From Paenibacillus alkalitolerans (GTDB lineage: Bacteria; Bacillota; Bacilli; Paenibacillales; YIM-B00363): a DNA stretch of 64,000 nucleotides. Position 1 is the first letter of the stretch, and each line of letters begins with the position of its first letter. Shown in pieces: positions 7,263-17,611 of the stretch. A model generated the notes under the pieces. That model had not been told where the DNA came from. It was given only the letters and a program-made list of their open reading frames with translations, and made no database searches. The stretch is from the NCBI RefSeq assembly GCF_016482785.1, contig NZ_JAEMXM010000030.1, positions 1 to 64,000 of the forward strand, written 5' to 3'. The translations under genes and the position numbers were made by a program.

Positions 7263-7586
7263 ATGAGAGTGAGGCGCGTGCCTCTGCGCAAATGTGTCGC
7301 TTGTCAAGAAAACATGCCGAAAAAACAACTGATCCGCATTGTGCGCACGCCGGAGTCGGAAGTGCTCATAGACATCACCGGCAAAAAGTCCGGCCGAGGC
7401 GCGTATTTGTGCGGCAAAGTTTCGTGTTTCAAGCTGGCAAAGAAAAACCGTTCGCTCGATCGCGCTTTAAAGGTGGCCGTCGGCGAACAAGTCTACGACA
7501 CGCTTGCGCAGGAATTCATAAGAGTGGAAGACGAATTTCGCGCGTACCAAGCGACGCAGCCGGATGAAGAGGAAGAGGGCGAGTAA
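7263..7586 (+). CDS. ylxR: RNA-binding protein YlxR
   Basis: 107 residues with RKCVACQ near the N-terminus and GRGAYLCGKVSCF in the middle, the conserved YlxR pattern. YlxR is a small RNA-binding protein linked to RNase P in B. subtilis. The start is ATG 7263, eight bases after GAGG 7251-7254; GTG 7254 would overlap that binding site. The tail is acidic (DEEEEGE). It stands between nusA and ylxQ as in other Bacilli. Confidence 0.92.
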   Translation: MRVRRVPLRKCVACQENMPKKQLIRIVRTPESEVLIDITGKKSGRGAYLCGKVSCFKLAKKNRSLDRALKVAVGEQVYDTLAQEFIRVEDEFRAYQATQPDEEEEGE

Positions 7587-7594
7587 AAAAGGCA

Positions 7595-7933
7595 ATGTCT
7601 GATCATAGCAAAACGTTGTCGTATTTAGGGCTGGCTCTCCGGGCAGGGAAATTGGCGAGCGGAGATGAAGCGGTGTTGAAGGCGGTTCGCAACGGTACGG
7701 CCAAGCTGGTTTTCCTGGCCAGCGACGCTTCGGACAATGCGAAGAAAAAGTATCGGGATAAATGCGGGTTTTACGGAATCCCGGTCATTGAGATATGGGA
7801 ACGGCGAGAGCTCGGCCGCAGCGTTGGGAAACCGGAACGCGTGGTGGTCGCCGTTACGGACGAGGGGCTGTCCGGGCTTGTCCGCAAGAGCTTGGGAAAT
7901 CATGCGGAGGTGGAACAGATTGACAAAAGCTGA
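7595..7933 (+). CDS. rplGA: L7Ae-family ribosomal protein (YlxQ)
   Basis: 112 residues with the L7Ae/L30e/Gadd45 pattern [17 protein letters not shown] and [15 protein letters not shown]. It binds kink-turn RNA and associates with the ribosome. The end overlaps the start of infB by 14 bp, and the infB ribosome binding site (GGAGG 7906-7910) lies inside this gene, so the two are translationally coupled. Confidence 0.92.
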   Translation: MSDHSKTLSYLGLALRAGKLASGDEAVLKAVRNGTAKLVFLASDASDNAKKKYRDKCGFYGIPVIEIWERRELGRSVGKPERVVVAVTDEGLSGLVRKSLGNHAEVEQIDKS

Positions 7934-10900
7934 CAATAAGTTGAGAGTGTACGAATATGCGAAGTCGCTCAACATGAGCAGCAAAGAAATTATCACGATA
8001 TTAAAGCGTTTGGATATTCCAGTAAATAACCATATGAGTGTTATGGAGAATGAGGCGGTGTCCGCGGTGGAGAAGTTTTTCCGCGATGTAAAGGCTAACG
8101 CGGCGGCGAAACGCGCAGCAGAATCGCAGCCGGGAGGCGGAGCGGGCAATACGGCTCAAGCGACGGCGACGAAGGGAGCTCCGCAGCGTCGCGACGGAGA
8201 TCGCCCGCAAGGCGACCGCGCTCAGGCGGATCGTCCGCAAAATGAACGCACGCACGGAGAGCAACCGCAAGGGAACCGGCAGTATGGCGACCGCCCGCAA
8301 GGCGACCGCGGTCCGCGCAATTACGGAAATCGAGACGGCGCACCGCGGGGAGACCGCCCGCAAGGGGATCGTCCGTACGGCAACCGCCCGCAGGGCGACC
8401 GCCCGCAAGGGGATCGTCCGTACGGCAATCGTCCGCAAGGCGACCGCCCGCAAGGGGATCGTCCGTACGGCAACCGTCCGCAGGGAGATCGCCCGCAAGG
8501 GGATCGTCCGTACGGCAACCGCCCGCAAGGGGATCGTCCGTATGGCAACCGCCCGCAGGGAGATCGCCCGCAAGGGGATCGTCCGTATGGCAACCGTCCG
8601 CAGGGAGATCGCCCGCAGGGGGATCGTCCGTATGGCAACCGTCCGCAGGGAGATCGCCCGCAGGGGGATCGTCCGTATGGCAACCGTCCGCAGGGAGATC
8701 GCCCGCAGGGGGATCGTCCGTATGGCAACCGTCCGCAGGGAGATCGCCCGCAGGGGGATCGTCCGTATGGCAACCGTCCGCAGGGAGATCGCCCGCAGGG
8801 GGATCGTCCGTATGGCAACCGTCCGCAGGGAGATCGCCCGCAGGGGGATCGTCCGTATGGCAACCGTCCGCAGGGAGATCGCCCGCAGGGGGATCGTCCG
8901 TATGGCAACCGTCCGCAGGGAGATCGCCCGCAGGGGGATCGTCCGTATGGCAACCGTCCGCAGGGAGATCGCCCGCAGGGGGATCGTCCGTATGGCAACC
9001 GTCCGCAGGGAGATCGCCCGCAGGGGGATCGTCCGTATGGCAACCGTCCGCAGGGAGATCGCCCGCAGGGGGATCGTCCGTATGGCAACCGTCCGCAGGG
9101 AGATCGCCCGCAGGGGGATCGTCCGTATGGCAACCGTCCGCAGGGAGATCGCCCGCAGGGGGATCGTCCGTATGGCAACCGTCCGCAGGGAGATCGCCCG
9201 CAGGGGGATCGTCCGTATGGCAACCGTCCGCAGGGAGATCGCCCGCAGGGGGATCGTCCGTATGGCAACCGTCCGCAGGGAGATCGCCCGCAGGGGGATC
9301 GTCCGTATGGCAACCGTCCGCAGGGAGATCGCCCGCAGGGGGATCGTCCGTATGGCAACCGTCCGCAGGGAGATCGCCCGCAGGGGGATCGTCCGTATGG
9401 CAACCGTCCGCAGGGAGATCGTCCGTACGGCAATCGCCCGCAAGGCGACCGTCCGCAGGGCAATCGCCCGCAAGGCGACCGCCCGCAAGGCAACCGTCCG
9501 CAAGGCGACCGCGGCGGACGTCCGGGAGGAAACCGTTTCGGCGGACCAGCCAAAATTCCGGCACCGCCGACAGACGTTCGCAATCAGCCGCAACCGTCGC
9601 GCGAACGCGACCGGAATAAAGGGAAAGAACGGGAAACCGACAGAATTTCCCGCTTTGACGACGGCGAATTCAGCGACGGCAAGGGGCGCTCAGGAAGAAA
9701 GTCGAACAAAGGCAACAGGTTTAACAAGGGCGGCAGAAATCAGAACTTTAAAGAAAAGATTGACAATACGCCGAAAAAAATCATCGTCCGCGGCAATATG
9801 ACCGTAGGCGAGACCGCGAAGCTATTCCATAAAGACGCATCCGAAGTAATCAAAAAATTGCTCTTCATGGGAGTCATGGCTACGATCAACCAAGAGCTCG
9901 ATATCGACGCCATCCAGCTTCTCGCTTCGGAATACGGTATCGAGGTTGAAGTGAAGATTGCAGTCAATGAAGACAATTACGAAGAAATCACGGAACAAGA
10001 CGAAGAAGAAAATTTGGTGGAGCGTCCTCCGGTCGTTACGATCATGGGTCACGTCGACCACGGAAAGACGACTCTGCTTGACGCCATCCGCGAGACGAAC
10101 GTCGTATCCGATGAAGCGGGCGGCATCACTCAGCATATCGGCGCCTACCAAGTAGAAATCAACAATAAGAAAATTACGTTCCTTGACACGCCGGGTCACG
10201 AGGCGTTCACCTCAATGCGCGCGCGCGGAGCGCAAGTGACGGATATCACCATTCTTGTGGTTGCGGCGGATGACGGAGTCATGCCTCAGACGATTGAAGC
10301 GATCTCGCACGCGAAAGCGGCGAAGGTGCCGATTATCGTCGCTGTGAATAAGATCGATAAGCCGGATGCGAATCCGGACCGCATCAAACAAGAATTGACG
10401 GAGTACGAGCTCGTACCGGAAGAGTGGGGCGGCGATACGATTTTCGTTAATGTTTCCGCCAAAGAGAAACTCAATCTGGAGAATTTGCTTGAAATGATCT
10501 TGCTTGTGGCGGAAGTTCAAGAATATAAAGCTAATCCGAACAAACGCGCACGCGGTACGGTCATTGAAGCGGAGCTCGACAAAGGGAAAGGCGCCGTCGC
10601 GCGCGTCCTTGTGCAGAACGGTACGCTTAAAGTCGGAGACGCGTTCGTCGTCGGCAACAGCTTCGGCCGCATTCGGGCGATGGTCAACGACAAGGGCCGC
10701 CGCGTGAAGGAAGCGGGTCCGTCGACGCCTGTCGAGATTACCGGTCTTACGGAAGTGCCGCAAGCAGGCGACCCGTTCATGGTGTTCGAAGACGAGCGGA
10801 AAGCGCGTGAAATTGCGGAATCCCGTACCTCCAAGCAGCGTCAGGCGGACTTCACCTCGAACGCCCGCGTATCGCTTGACGACTTGTTCAGCAAGATTAA

Positions 10901-11519
10901 AGAAGGCGAGCTCAAAGAATTGAACGTCATTATCAAGGCGGACGTTCAAGGCTCTCTTGAAGCGCTGAAAGGCTCGTTGGAGAAGATCGACGTAGAAGGC
11001 GCCCGCGTTCGTATTTTGCACACGGGAGTAGGCGCGATCACCGAATCCGACATTTCGCTCGCTTCGGCTTCCAGCGCCATTGTCATCGGCTTTAACGTGC
11101 GTCCGGAACCGGCCGCCAAGGCGACGGCGGAGCAAGAAGGCGTGGACATCCGTCTGCACCGGATCATTTACAACGTGATCGACGAGATCGAGTCCGCGAT
11201 GAAAGGTCTGCTCGACCCCGTTTACAAAGAGAGCGTTATCGGCCAGGCCGAAGTGCGTAACGTGTTCAAGGTCAGCAAAGTCGGCACGATCGCCGGATGT
11301 ATGGTCACTCAAGGCAAGATTTCCCGGAACGCGGAAGCGCGCATTATCCGGGGCGGCATCGTCGTGTACGAAGGCAAGATAGAATCTCTGAAGCGTTTCA
11401 AAGATGACGCCAAGGAAGTTTCCCAAGGCTTCGAATGCGGTATTAGTATCGAGAAATTTAACGATATTAAAGAGGGAGACGTTATCGAAGCATTCGTGAT
11501 GGAAACGGTGGAGAGGTGA
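7920..11519 (+). CDS. infB: Translation initiation factor IF-2 with giant repeat insertion
   Basis: 1199 residues against roughly 700-950 in most Bacilli. TTG 7920 follows GGAGG by nine bases. Residues 1-60 form the IF2-N helix region ([18 protein letters not shown]). Residues about 140-530 are a low-complexity insert of [15 protein letters not shown] repeats, rich in Gly, Asp, Arg, Pro and Gln and surely disordered. A second IF2-N domain ([18 protein letters not shown]) precedes the G domain: GHVDHGKTT (about 710), DTPGHE (about 756) and NKID (about 809). Domains II, III and fMet-tRNA-binding IV follow to the end. All GTPase motifs are intact, so the protein should be functional. Confidence 0.97.
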   Translation: MTKADNKLRVYEYAKSLNMSSKEIITILKRLDIPVNNHMSVMENEAVSAVEKFFRDVKANAAAKRAAESQPGGGAGNTAQATATKGAPQRRDGDRPQGDRAQADRPQNERTHGEQPQGNRQYGDRPQGDRGPRNYGNRDGAPRGDRPQGDRPYGNRPQGDRPQGDRPYGNRPQGDRPQGDRPYGNRPQGDRPQGDRPYGNRPQGDRPYGNRPQGDRPQGDRPYGNRPQGDRPQGDRPYGNRPQGDRPQGDRPYGNRPQGDRPQGDRPYGNRPQGDRPQGDRPYGNRPQGDRPQGDRPYGNRPQGDRPQGDRPYGNRPQGDRPQGDRPYGNRPQGDRPQGDRPYGNRPQGDRPQGDRPYGNRPQGDRPQGDRPYGNRPQGDRPQGDRPYGNRPQGDRPQGDRPYGNRPQGDRPQGDRPYGNRPQGDRPQGDRPYGNRPQGDRPQGDRPYGNRPQGDRPQGDRPYGNRPQGDRPQGDRPYGNRPQGDRPQGDRPYGNRPQGDRPYGNRPQGDRPQGNRPQGDRPQGNRPQGDRGGRPGGNRFGGPAKIPAPPTDVRNQPQPSRERDRNKGKERETDRISRFDDGEFSDGKGRSGRKSNKGNRFNKGGRNQNFKEKIDNTPKKIIVRGNMTVGETAKLFHKDASEVIKKLLFMGVMATINQELDIDAIQLLASEYGIEVEVKIAVNEDNYEEITEQDEEENLVERPPVVTIMGHVDHGKTTLLDAIRETNVVSDEAGGITQHIGAYQVEINNKKITFLDTPGHEAFTSMRARGAQVTDITILVVAADDGVMPQTIEAISHAKAAKVPIIVAVNKIDKPDANPDRIKQELTEYELVPEEWGGDTIFVNVSAKEKLNLENLLEMILLVAEVQEYKANPNKRARGTVIEAELDKGKGAVARVLVQNGTLKVGDAFVVGNSFGRIRAMVNDKGRRVKEAGPSTPVEITGLTEVPQAGDPFMVFEDERKAREIAESRTSKQRQADFTSNARVSLDDLFSKIKEGELKELNVIIKADVQGSLEALKGSLEKIDVEGARVRILHTGVGAITESDISLASASSAIVIGFNVRPEPAAKATAEQEGVDIRLHRIIYNVIDEIESAMKGLLDPVYKESVIGQAEVRNVFKVSKVGTIAGCMVTQGKISRNAEARIIRGGIVVYEGKIESLKRFKDDAKEVSQGFECGISIEKFNDIKEGDVIEAFVMETVER
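8361..9440 (+). repeat. 45-bp minisatellite inside infB
   Basis: PYGNR is encoded 25 times between 8376 and 9440. From 8586 to 9395 there are 18 consecutive copies of a 45-bp unit with no base difference. Two units are shortened to 30 bp (8511-8540, 9396-9425). Edge copies differ at synonymous positions (tac/tat, caa/cag, ggc/gga), so the centre expanded recently. Unit length is a multiple of three, so copy-number change keeps the frame. Confidence 0.97.
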
Positions 11520-11526
11520 TCTAGGC

Positions 11527-11883
11527 ATGGCCAAAATTCGGGCAGGAAGAGTGGGTGAGCAGCTCAAGAAGGAGCTCAGCCACATCATACAGACGGAATT
11601 GAAGGATCCCGGAATCGGCTTTATGACGGTGACGGGGGTGGACGTAACCAACGATTTGTCGCAGGCGAAGGTGTACATCAGCGTTCTCGGAAGCGAAGAG
11701 CAGAAGGAAGCGACGTTAAAATCGCTCGCCCGCGGCAAAGGTTTCATCCGTTCCGAACTCGGCAAGCGTATCCGGCTTCGTCATGTTCCGGAATTGCTGT
11801 TTCAATTCGACACATCGATCGAATACGGAAGCAAAATCGAGAAGTTGTTGGAAACGATCAACAACGAGGCGAGGATGCAATGA
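11527..11883 (+). CDS. rbfA: 30S ribosome-binding factor RbfA
   Basis: 118 residues with the KH-like RbfA pattern: [39 protein letters not shown], and a C-terminal helix. RbfA binds the 30S decoding region during maturation of 16S rRNA and is needed in the cold. It starts 8 bp after infB and its stop overlaps nrnA (ATGA 11880-11883). The ylxP gene found between infB and rbfA in B. subtilis is absent here. Confidence 0.95.
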   Translation: MAKIRAGRVGEQLKKELSHIIQTELKDPGIGFMTVTGVDVTNDLSQAKVYISVLGSEEQKEATLKSLARGKGFIRSELGKRIRLRHVPELLFQFDTSIEYGSKIEKLLETINNEARMQ

Positions 11884-12857
11884 ACCGATATGAGGATCAG
11901 CTTCAGGCGGCGGCCCGGTTTATTCGGAACAACGACGATTTTCTCGTCGTTTCGCACGTATCCCCCGACGGGGATGCCATCGGTTCGACCGGCGCCGTCG
12001 GTTTCTTGCTGCAGCTTCTTGGGAAGTCCTACACGCTGATCAACGAAGGCCGTACTCCGAATAAATATCAAATGCTGCTCGGTAACCAACCTATTGTCGA
12101 TTACTCGCTCGAAACGCCTTCCCGGCGGTTCGGGCGCGTAATTGCCGTCGATTGCGCGGATTTTGCGCGAATCGGCGAAGTACATAACGCATTTGAGCCC
12201 GATGTGAAATTGTTGAATATCGATCATCACCCTACGAACGATTTATACGGTAACGTCAACCTCGTTCGGCCGGATGCAGCCGCAACGGTGGAAATATTGT
12301 TCGATTTGGCTCAAACGCTGGAGATCGAGTGGACCCAACCGTTGGCAACGAGCATATATGCCGGACTGCTGACCGACACGGGCGGGTTCCGGTATTCGAA
12401 CACGACGCCGAACGTATTTTCCATTGCCGAGAAAATGCTTCGTTACGGAGCGGAGGGAGCGGTCTTGGCGGAACTGCTGCTTGAGAAGATGACGTTCCCG
12501 CAAATACAGCTGCTGCGCGAAGCATTGTCGACGCTGTCATTCACAGAGGACAGGCGAATCGGTTGGATCGTCGTATCGACGGACTTGCTGAACCGAGTCG
12601 GCGCAGCGGATGAAGATTCGGAAGGACTCGTCAATATTCCCCGCAATGTGGAAGGCGTCGAGGTGGGTTTGCTGTTCAAACAGAAGGATACGAACGCGGT
12701 AAAAGTAAGTCTGCGCTCGTCCGGGAAAGCGGATGTTTCTCAAATAGCGAAACGGCTCGGCGGAGGCGGTCATGTTCGAGCGGCCGGCTGCACGGTCGAG
12801 GGAACGCTGAACGAGGTTGTAGACCGTTTAGTGGAAGCGGTGAGCGCTGAGTTATGA
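11880..12857 (+). CDS. nrnA: DHH-family oligoribonuclease/pAp phosphatase NrnA
   Basis: 325 residues. The DHH domain shows [13 protein letters not shown] (about 22-34), DCADFARIG and NIDHHPTND; the C-terminal DHHA1 domain ends with [11 protein letters not shown]. NrnA degrades 2-5 nt RNA to mononucleotides and hydrolyses 3'-phosphoadenosine 5'-phosphate, using Mn. It is coupled by 4-bp overlaps to rbfA before it and truB after it. Its place in the operon ties end-stage RNA decay to ribosome assembly genes. In B. subtilis nrnA lies elsewhere. Confidence 0.93.
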   Translation: MNRYEDQLQAAARFIRNNDDFLVVSHVSPDGDAIGSTGAVGFLLQLLGKSYTLINEGRTPNKYQMLLGNQPIVDYSLETPSRRFGRVIAVDCADFARIGEVHNAFEPDVKLLNIDHHPTNDLYGNVNLVRPDAAATVEILFDLAQTLEIEWTQPLATSIYAGLLTDTGGFRYSNTTPNVFSIAEKMLRYGAEGAVLAELLLEKMTFPQIQLLREALSTLSFTEDRRIGWIVVSTDLLNRVGAADEDSEGLVNIPRNVEGVEVGLLFKQKDTNAVKVSLRSSGKADVSQIAKRLGGGGHVRAAGCTVEGTLNEVVDRLVEAVSAEL

Positions 12858-13792
12858 ACGATTGGGAAGGCGTTTTGCCTTTGTGGAAAGAAGCCGGGTT
12901 GACCTCGCACGATTGCGTGGCACGCGCCCGGCGGTTGCTGAAGCAGCGCCGGATCGGTCATACGGGCACGCTGGATCCAGACGTATCCGGCGTGCTTCCG
13001 CTATGTTTGGGGCGGGCAACTCGAATTGTCGAATATTTGCAGGAGCTTCCGAAGACATATGAAGCGGCGTTGCGCATCGGTTATGCGACGGACACGGAAG
13101 ACGCGGGCGGTTCCGTGACGGAACGCGCGGATAAGGTGACGCTGTCCGAAGACGAAATTCGCAACGCGGTCCTTTCGTTCGTCGGTACAATCGAGCAGAT
13201 TCCCCCAATGTATTCGGCCGTGAAGGTGGAAGGAAAGCGGCTGTATGAGTTGGCGAGGGAAGGGCATACAGTGGAACGAAAGCCGCGAACCGTTACCGTT
13301 TATGATATAGACGTTCAAGAAGTTCGCCTTGAAGCGCCTTATCCGAGCGTATCGTTTCGGGTCACTTGTTCGAAAGGGACTTACATCCGGACGTTGTGCG
13401 CAGACATCGGGCGCAGCCTGGGATACCCTGCCGTTATGGCAAGTCTTGTGCGAACCGGGTCGGGATCGATTCGTAAAGAACAGTGCATAACGCTCGCTGA
13501 GGCGGAGAGGCTCCTTTCGACGGATTCACTGGAATCGCGGCTCGTGCCGATTGATGCCGCCCTTGCCCATATGCCGGCAGGCGAAGTGTCCGATAACGCG
13601 GTGCGGTACGCGCTGCAGGGGAGGACGCTGTTCGATTCCGCAGTACGCATGGAGGGCGTCCTTCCGCTTGAGCGGGCCGGTCTGGTCCGTCTGTTCGGGC
13701 GCCGTCCCGAGACAGGGACGCGTACTTTTATCGGGATATACAAGAGGGAAGACGAACAAGGCACATACATCCCTGAAAAGCTGTTCATTTGA
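12854..13792 (+). CDS. truB: tRNA pseudouridine-55 synthase TruB
   Basis: 312 residues with the catalytic motif GHTGTLDPDVSGVLPLCLG; Asp41 is the nucleophile. It isomerises U55 in the T-loop of most tRNAs. Further TruB marks are QIPPMYSAVKVEGKRLYELAR and CSKGTYIRTLCADIG. The start overlaps the nrnA stop (ATGA). The C-terminal 60 residues are variable, as in the family. Confidence 0.95.
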   Translation: MNDWEGVLPLWKEAGLTSHDCVARARRLLKQRRIGHTGTLDPDVSGVLPLCLGRATRIVEYLQELPKTYEAALRIGYATDTEDAGGSVTERADKVTLSEDEIRNAVLSFVGTIEQIPPMYSAVKVEGKRLYELAREGHTVERKPRTVTVYDIDVQEVRLEAPYPSVSFRVTCSKGTYIRTLCADIGRSLGYPAVMASLVRTGSGSIRKEQCITLAEAERLLSTDSLESRLVPIDAALAHMPAGEVSDNAVRYALQGRTLFDSAVRMEGVLPLERAGLVRLFGRRPETGTRTFIGIYKREDEQGTYIPEKLFI

Positions 13793-13833
13793 CGGTATGC
13801 CGATAGCCGTCCAGGGAAGGAGGCGTTTAAACC

Positions 13834-14781
13834 GTGGAAGTAATCCGCATATCATATCCGTTAAGCGAGATTGCGTCGCAATACCCCGTGACAGAAGCGC
13901 AATCCGCAGCGATCGGAGATTTCGACGGGGTGCATCTCGGGCATCGGCAAGTGATCGGAAAAGCGGTGGAGGCGTCGGAGTTTGAGCGGCTATCTTCCGC
14001 CGTGATGACGTTTCATCCGCATCCGCGAGAAGTGCTCGGTTCGCCCCTGTATTCTACCTATTTAACGCCGTTGGACCGGAAATTGGAGCAGTTCGAGAAG
14101 CTCGGGGCCGATCGGGTATATATCGTCCGTTTCGACCGCGAACTCGCAAAGCTTTCTCCATCGGACTTCGTGGAACGCATCTTGGTGCCGTTGCGTGTGA
14201 AACAAGCGGTTGTCGGATTTAATTTTACTTTCGGACACCGCGGTGCCGGCACACCGGAAACATTAACCGAGCTGGCGGCCGGCCGATTTCGGGTAAATAT
14301 CGTAGAGCCGTTCCAAATCGAAGGCCAACGCGTCAGCTCCACGCTTATCCGGGAGGCGCTGTCGCAAGGCGACGCGGCTTATGCCGGCAGGCTGCTTGGC
14401 AGGCCGTATGAAATCGCGGGTACCGTTGTGAAAGGCGAGGGCCGCGGAAGCAAGATCGGTATCCCTACGGCGAACGTCTCTCCGGACGGAGCTTATGTCA
14501 CTCCAGCGACCGGAGTGTACGCCGTCACCGTGCGTTTGGACGACGGCGCCCAATTAAGCGGTGTTATGAACGTGGGCAAGAAACCCACGTTCCACGCGGA
14601 TTTGCCGGAACCGACCTGGGAAGTGCATTTGTTCGATTTTTCAGGAGATTTGTACGGGCGTCGGCTCACAATTGAGCTCCGAAACCGGATTCGCAGCGAA
14701 CGGAGATTCGAATCGGTCGATGCGCTCGTCCGGCAAATCCATGCGGATATCGAGCAAGCGAGAAGGCTATCGGCCCTTTAA
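13834..14781 (+). CDS. ribF: Bifunctional riboflavin kinase/FAD synthetase
   Basis: 315 residues. The N-terminal FMN adenylyltransferase half has GDFDGVHLGH with the nucleotidyltransferase HxGH motif, and FNFTFGHRGAGTP. The C-terminal kinase half has GEGRGSKIGIPTANV, GVYAVTV and MNVGKKPTF. It converts riboflavin to FMN and FAD. GTG 13834 follows GGAAGGAGG 13815-13823. It closes the rimP-infB operon (ribC in B. subtilis). A promoter for rpsO follows at once, so read-through plus a separate start is likely. Confidence 0.95.
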   Translation: MEVIRISYPLSEIASQYPVTEAQSAAIGDFDGVHLGHRQVIGKAVEASEFERLSSAVMTFHPHPREVLGSPLYSTYLTPLDRKLEQFEKLGADRVYIVRFDRELAKLSPSDFVERILVPLRVKQAVVGFNFTFGHRGAGTPETLTELAAGRFRVNIVEPFQIEGQRVSSTLIREALSQGDAAYAGRLLGRPYEIAGTVVKGEGRGSKIGIPTANVSPDGAYVTPATGVYAVTVRLDDGAQLSGVMNVGKKPTFHADLPEPTWEVHLFDFSGDLYGRRLTIELRNRIRSERRFESVDALVRQIHADIEQARRLSAL

Positions 14782-14790
14782 CATAAATCG

Positions 14791-14820
14791 TTGTACTTTA
14801 TTTTGCTCATATGGTATACT
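14791..14820 (+). promoter_or_regulatory. rpsO promoter
   Basis: TTGTAC 14791-14796 and TATACT 14815-14820, 18-bp spacer, about 110 bp before rpsO. Confidence 0.6.
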
Positions 14821-14932
14821 GTTGAACGTTGCGGTCGGACTTAGCCGCCGCGTCTTTGAACCGCTGCTTGGCGCACCGATTCACCGACGGTCCGCTAGGC
14901 TGCAGGGGATCTTAATAAGGAGGTGACACAGG
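14821..14932 (+). promoter_or_regulatory. rpsO 5' leader, candidate S15 autoregulatory RNA
   Basis: A GC-rich 110-base leader (GCGGTCGG, CCGCCGCG, CCGCTGCTTGGCGC, CGACGGTCCGC) can form several competing stems and ends in AAGGAGGTGA before ATG 14933. S15 is known to regulate its own mRNA through such leaders in Bacilli. The exact fold was not computed. Confidence 0.4.
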
Positions 14933-15202
14933 ATGGCATTGACGCAAGAGCGCAAACAGCAATTGATCGAGGAGTATAAGGTGCACGAAAGCGACACCGG
15001 TTCTCCCGAAGTGCAGATCGCTATCCTTACCGAGAACATCAACGGGTTGACTCAGCATTTGCGGGAACACAAGAAAGACCATCACTCCCGCCGCGGGTTG
15101 CTCAAGATGGTAGGCCAGCGACGTAAATTGCTTGCATACTTGAAGAACAAAGATGTTAGACGGTACAGCACATTGATCGAAAAGCTCGGCTTGAGAAGAT
15201 AA
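14933..15202 (+). CDS. rpsO: 30S ribosomal protein S15
   Basis: 89 residues, the standard length. [34 protein letters not shown] and [10 protein letters not shown] are diagnostic. S15 is a primary 16S rRNA-binding protein that nucleates the platform of the 30S subunit. ATG 14933 follows AAGGAGGTGA. It has its own promoter and is followed by a long hairpin before pnp. Confidence 0.98.
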   Translation: MALTQERKQQLIEEYKVHESDTGSPEVQIAILTENINGLTQHLREHKKDHHSRRGLLKMVGQRRKLLAYLKNKDVRRYSTLIEKLGLRR

Positions 15203-15209
15203 GAAGAAC

Positions 15210-15250
15210 TTTTTCGAACAATTTCAAGGAAGCAAGACCGCGGTTAAAGG
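15210..15250 (+). repeat. Diverged copy of the 115-bp intergenic unit (conserved loop only)
   Basis: The block beginning TTTTTCGAACAATTTCAAGG and continuing AAGCAAGACCGCGGTTAAAGG aligns with the loop of the hairpins at 35599-35660 and 35714-35775. The outer stems and the ATRTTATAA borders are not retained. Confidence 0.5.
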
Positions 15251-15266
15251 TAACAATACCGTATGT

Positions 15267-15337
15267 GAAAAACAACCTTTCGCCTTTTCGGTCGCGGGCA
15301 TAAAGCCCCTACGGCCGGGGCGGACCGGTTGTTTTTC
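15267..15337 (+). terminator. rpsO terminator (long-loop hairpin)
   Basis: GAAAAACAACC at 15267-15277 pairs with GGTTGTTTTTC at 15327-15337. The inner part can form GCCCC/GGGGC. The T-rich 3' arm allows intrinsic termination or partial read-through into pnp. Confidence 0.6.
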
Positions 15338-15422
15338 GCTTTATGCGAAAAGATTTGGCTTTAGAAGGAAATAATACATAATACGGAGAAATTATGATGG
15401 AATGAATACAAGGAGGAATCGT

Positions 15423-17552
15423 ATGGAATCAGGCGTCAACAAAAGAGTGCAAATGGAACTCGGCGGCCGTCCGTTGGTATTGGAAACCGGACGTCTCGCC
15501 AAACAGGCGAACGCGGCAGTCTTCGTTCATTACGGGGAAACCGTCGTACTATGTACTGTAACAGCTTCTTCGGAACCGAAAGATCTCGATTTTTTCCCGC
15601 TTACGGTTAATTATGAAGAACGGTTGTATGCCGTAGGCAAAATCCCCGGCGGATTTATTAAACGGGAAGGGCGGCCGAGCGAGAAGGCGATATTGGCCAG
15701 CCGTCTTACCGACCGGCCGATTCGTCCGTTGTTCCCGGAAGGCTTCCGGAACGACGTTCAAATCGTCGCTCTGGTAATGAGCGTGGACCAAGACTGCTCC
15801 CCTGAAATTGCCGCCATGATCGGCACCTCCGCGGCGCTTACCATTTCCGACGTTCCGTTTAACGGCCCGATCGGCGGTGTTATTGTCGGACGCGTTGACG
15901 GTCAATTCATCATCAATCCGACGGTGGAGCAAGAGAAGAAGTCGGATATTTACCTTGTGGTGTCCGGAACGAAAGACGCTATTATGATGGTGGAAGCGGA
16001 AGCGAACGAAGTGCCCGAGGATGACATTCTTGAAGCGATCATGTTCGGTCATGAAGAAATCAAGAAGATCGTCGCGATCCAAGAACAATTCGCGGCCGAT
16101 GCCGGAAAGCCGAAGATGGAAGTGAAGCTTCATCAAGTCGATGCGACCGTTAACGAGCAGGTACGCGCATTCGCTCAAGCCCGCTTGGTCGAAGCGGTGA
16201 AAATTCCGGAGAAACAAGAGCGCGCCGATGCGATTGCCGCAATTAACAACGAAGCGGTTGCGCATTTCACGGAACAATACGCGGAACATCCCGAATGGCT
16301 CAAAGACGTGAAAGAAGTTCTCTACGACATTGTGAAAGAAGAAGTTCGGCGCCTCATCACTCACGATAAGGTTCGTCCGGACGGACGCCGTGTCGACGAG
16401 ATTCGTCCGATCGAGTGCGATGTCTCGGTATTGCCTCGAACGCACGGATCCGGGCTGTTCACGCGAGGCCAAACGCAAGCGCTTAGCGTGTGTACCCTTG
16501 GTGCAATCGGCGACGAGCAAATTCTCGACGGCCTCGGACTGGAAGAATCGAAGCGCTTTATGCACCACTACAACTTCCCGCCGTTCTCCGTCGGCGAAGC
16601 ACGTCCGCTCCGCGCGCCCGGAAGAAGGGAAATCGGTCACGGAGCCCTTGGCGAGCGGGCACTGGCTAAGGTTATTCCTTCGGAGGACAAGTTCCCGTAC
16701 ACGATTCGTCTCGTCTCCGAAGTGCTGGAATCGAACGGCTCGACTTCGCAAGCCAGCATCTGCGCAAGCACAATGGCGCTAATGGACGCGGGCGTTCCGA
16801 TCAAGGCGCCGGTGGCCGGCATTGCGATGGGCTTGATTAAGTCTGATGAGCAATATTCGATTTTGACGGACATTCAAGGCATGGAAGACCATCTTGGAGA
16901 TATGGACTTTAAAGTGGCGGGTACGGCTGAAGGCGTCACCGCGATTCAGATGGACATCAAGATCGACGGCATCGACCGCAACATCTTGAAAGAGGCCCTT
17001 GCGCAGGCGAAGGAAGGACGCATGTTCATTCTGGACAAGATGATGCAGGCCATTTCCGAACCGCGTAAAGACTTGTCCAAATACGCTCCGAAAATTACGG
17101 TCATGCATATCAATCCCGACAAAATCCGCGACGTCATCGGAGCCGGCGGGAAAGTCATCAACAAGATCATTGAAGAAACCGGCGTAAAGATCGATATCGA
17201 GCAAGACGGACGCGTGTATATCGCATCTCCGAATTCGGAAATGAACGAGAAGGCGAAATCGATCATCGAAGGTATCGTGAAGGAAGTCGCGGTTGGAGAG
17301 ACGTATACAGGCACTGTGAAACGGATCGAAAAGTTCGGCGCGTTCGTTGAAATATTGCCGGGCAAAGACGGCCTCGTTCACATTTCACAGCTTTCTACGG
17401 AACGCGTGGGGAAAGTGGAGGATGTCGTATCGATCGGCGACGTGATCACGGTCAAGGTGACGGAGATTGACGCGCAAGGCCGAATCAACCTTTCGAGGAA
17501 AGCGCTGCTTGCTCCGCCACAAGCACCGGCGACGGCTCCGATTGAACAGTAA
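15423..17552 (+). CDS. pnp: Polynucleotide phosphorylase (PNPase)
   Basis: 709 residues. Two RNase PH-like domains (about 10-230 and 310-540) are followed by a KH domain with [12 protein letters not shown] (about 572) and an S1 domain ([22 protein letters not shown], positions 17311-17376). It degrades RNA 3' to 5' using phosphate and is part of the mRNA decay machinery with RNase Y and RNase J, both encoded downstream. ATG 15423 follows AAGGAGGAATCGT; the longer reading frame upstream lacks a binding site. Length is normal. Confidence 0.98.
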   Translation: MESGVNKRVQMELGGRPLVLETGRLAKQANAAVFVHYGETVVLCTVTASSEPKDLDFFPLTVNYEERLYAVGKIPGGFIKREGRPSEKAILASRLTDRPIRPLFPEGFRNDVQIVALVMSVDQDCSPEIAAMIGTSAALTISDVPFNGPIGGVIVGRVDGQFIINPTVEQEKKSDIYLVVSGTKDAIMMVEAEANEVPEDDILEAIMFGHEEIKKIVAIQEQFAADAGKPKMEVKLHQVDATVNEQVRAFAQARLVEAVKIPEKQERADAIAAINNEAVAHFTEQYAEHPEWLKDVKEVLYDIVKEEVRRLITHDKVRPDGRRVDEIRPIECDVSVLPRTHGSGLFTRGQTQALSVCTLGAIGDEQILDGLGLEESKRFMHHYNFPPFSVGEARPLRAPGRREIGHGALGERALAKVIPSEDKFPYTIRLVSEVLESNGSTSQASICASTMALMDAGVPIKAPVAGIAMGLIKSDEQYSILTDIQGMEDHLGDMDFKVAGTAEGVTAIQMDIKIDGIDRNILKEALAQAKEGRMFILDKMMQAISEPRKDLSKYAPKITVMHINPDKIRDVIGAGGKVINKIIEETGVKIDIEQDGRVYIASPNSEMNEKAKSIIEGIVKEVAVGETYTGTVKRIEKFGAFVEILPGKDGLVHISQLSTERVGKVEDVVSIGDVITVKVTEIDAQGRINLSRKALLAPPQAPATAPIEQ

Positions 17553-17580
17553 ATAACAGATTATAACGTTGCGTTGAGGG

Positions 17581-17611
17581 AGAACCATTGACAATCAGGT
17601 TCTCTTTTTTG
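17581..17611 (+). terminator. pnp terminator
   Basis: GAGAACC 17581-17587 pairs with GGTTCTC 17599-17605, followed by six T. It overlaps the last codons of the convergent DUF421 gene. Confidence 0.8.

Noticed and set aside
8001-9593. Long minus-strand ORFs (420-530 aa) opposite infB
   Set aside because: They are translations of the 45-bp repeat in other frames, with no start context; the + strand frame is IF-2.
10212-11765. Minus-strand ORF of 517 aa under infB-rbfA
   Set aside because: Shadow of conserved coding sequence on the + strand; composition rich in Arg, His and Phe without any family pattern.
15549-16751. Minus-strand ORF of 400 aa under pnp
   Set aside because: Antisense shadow of PNPase domains; no ribosome binding site.
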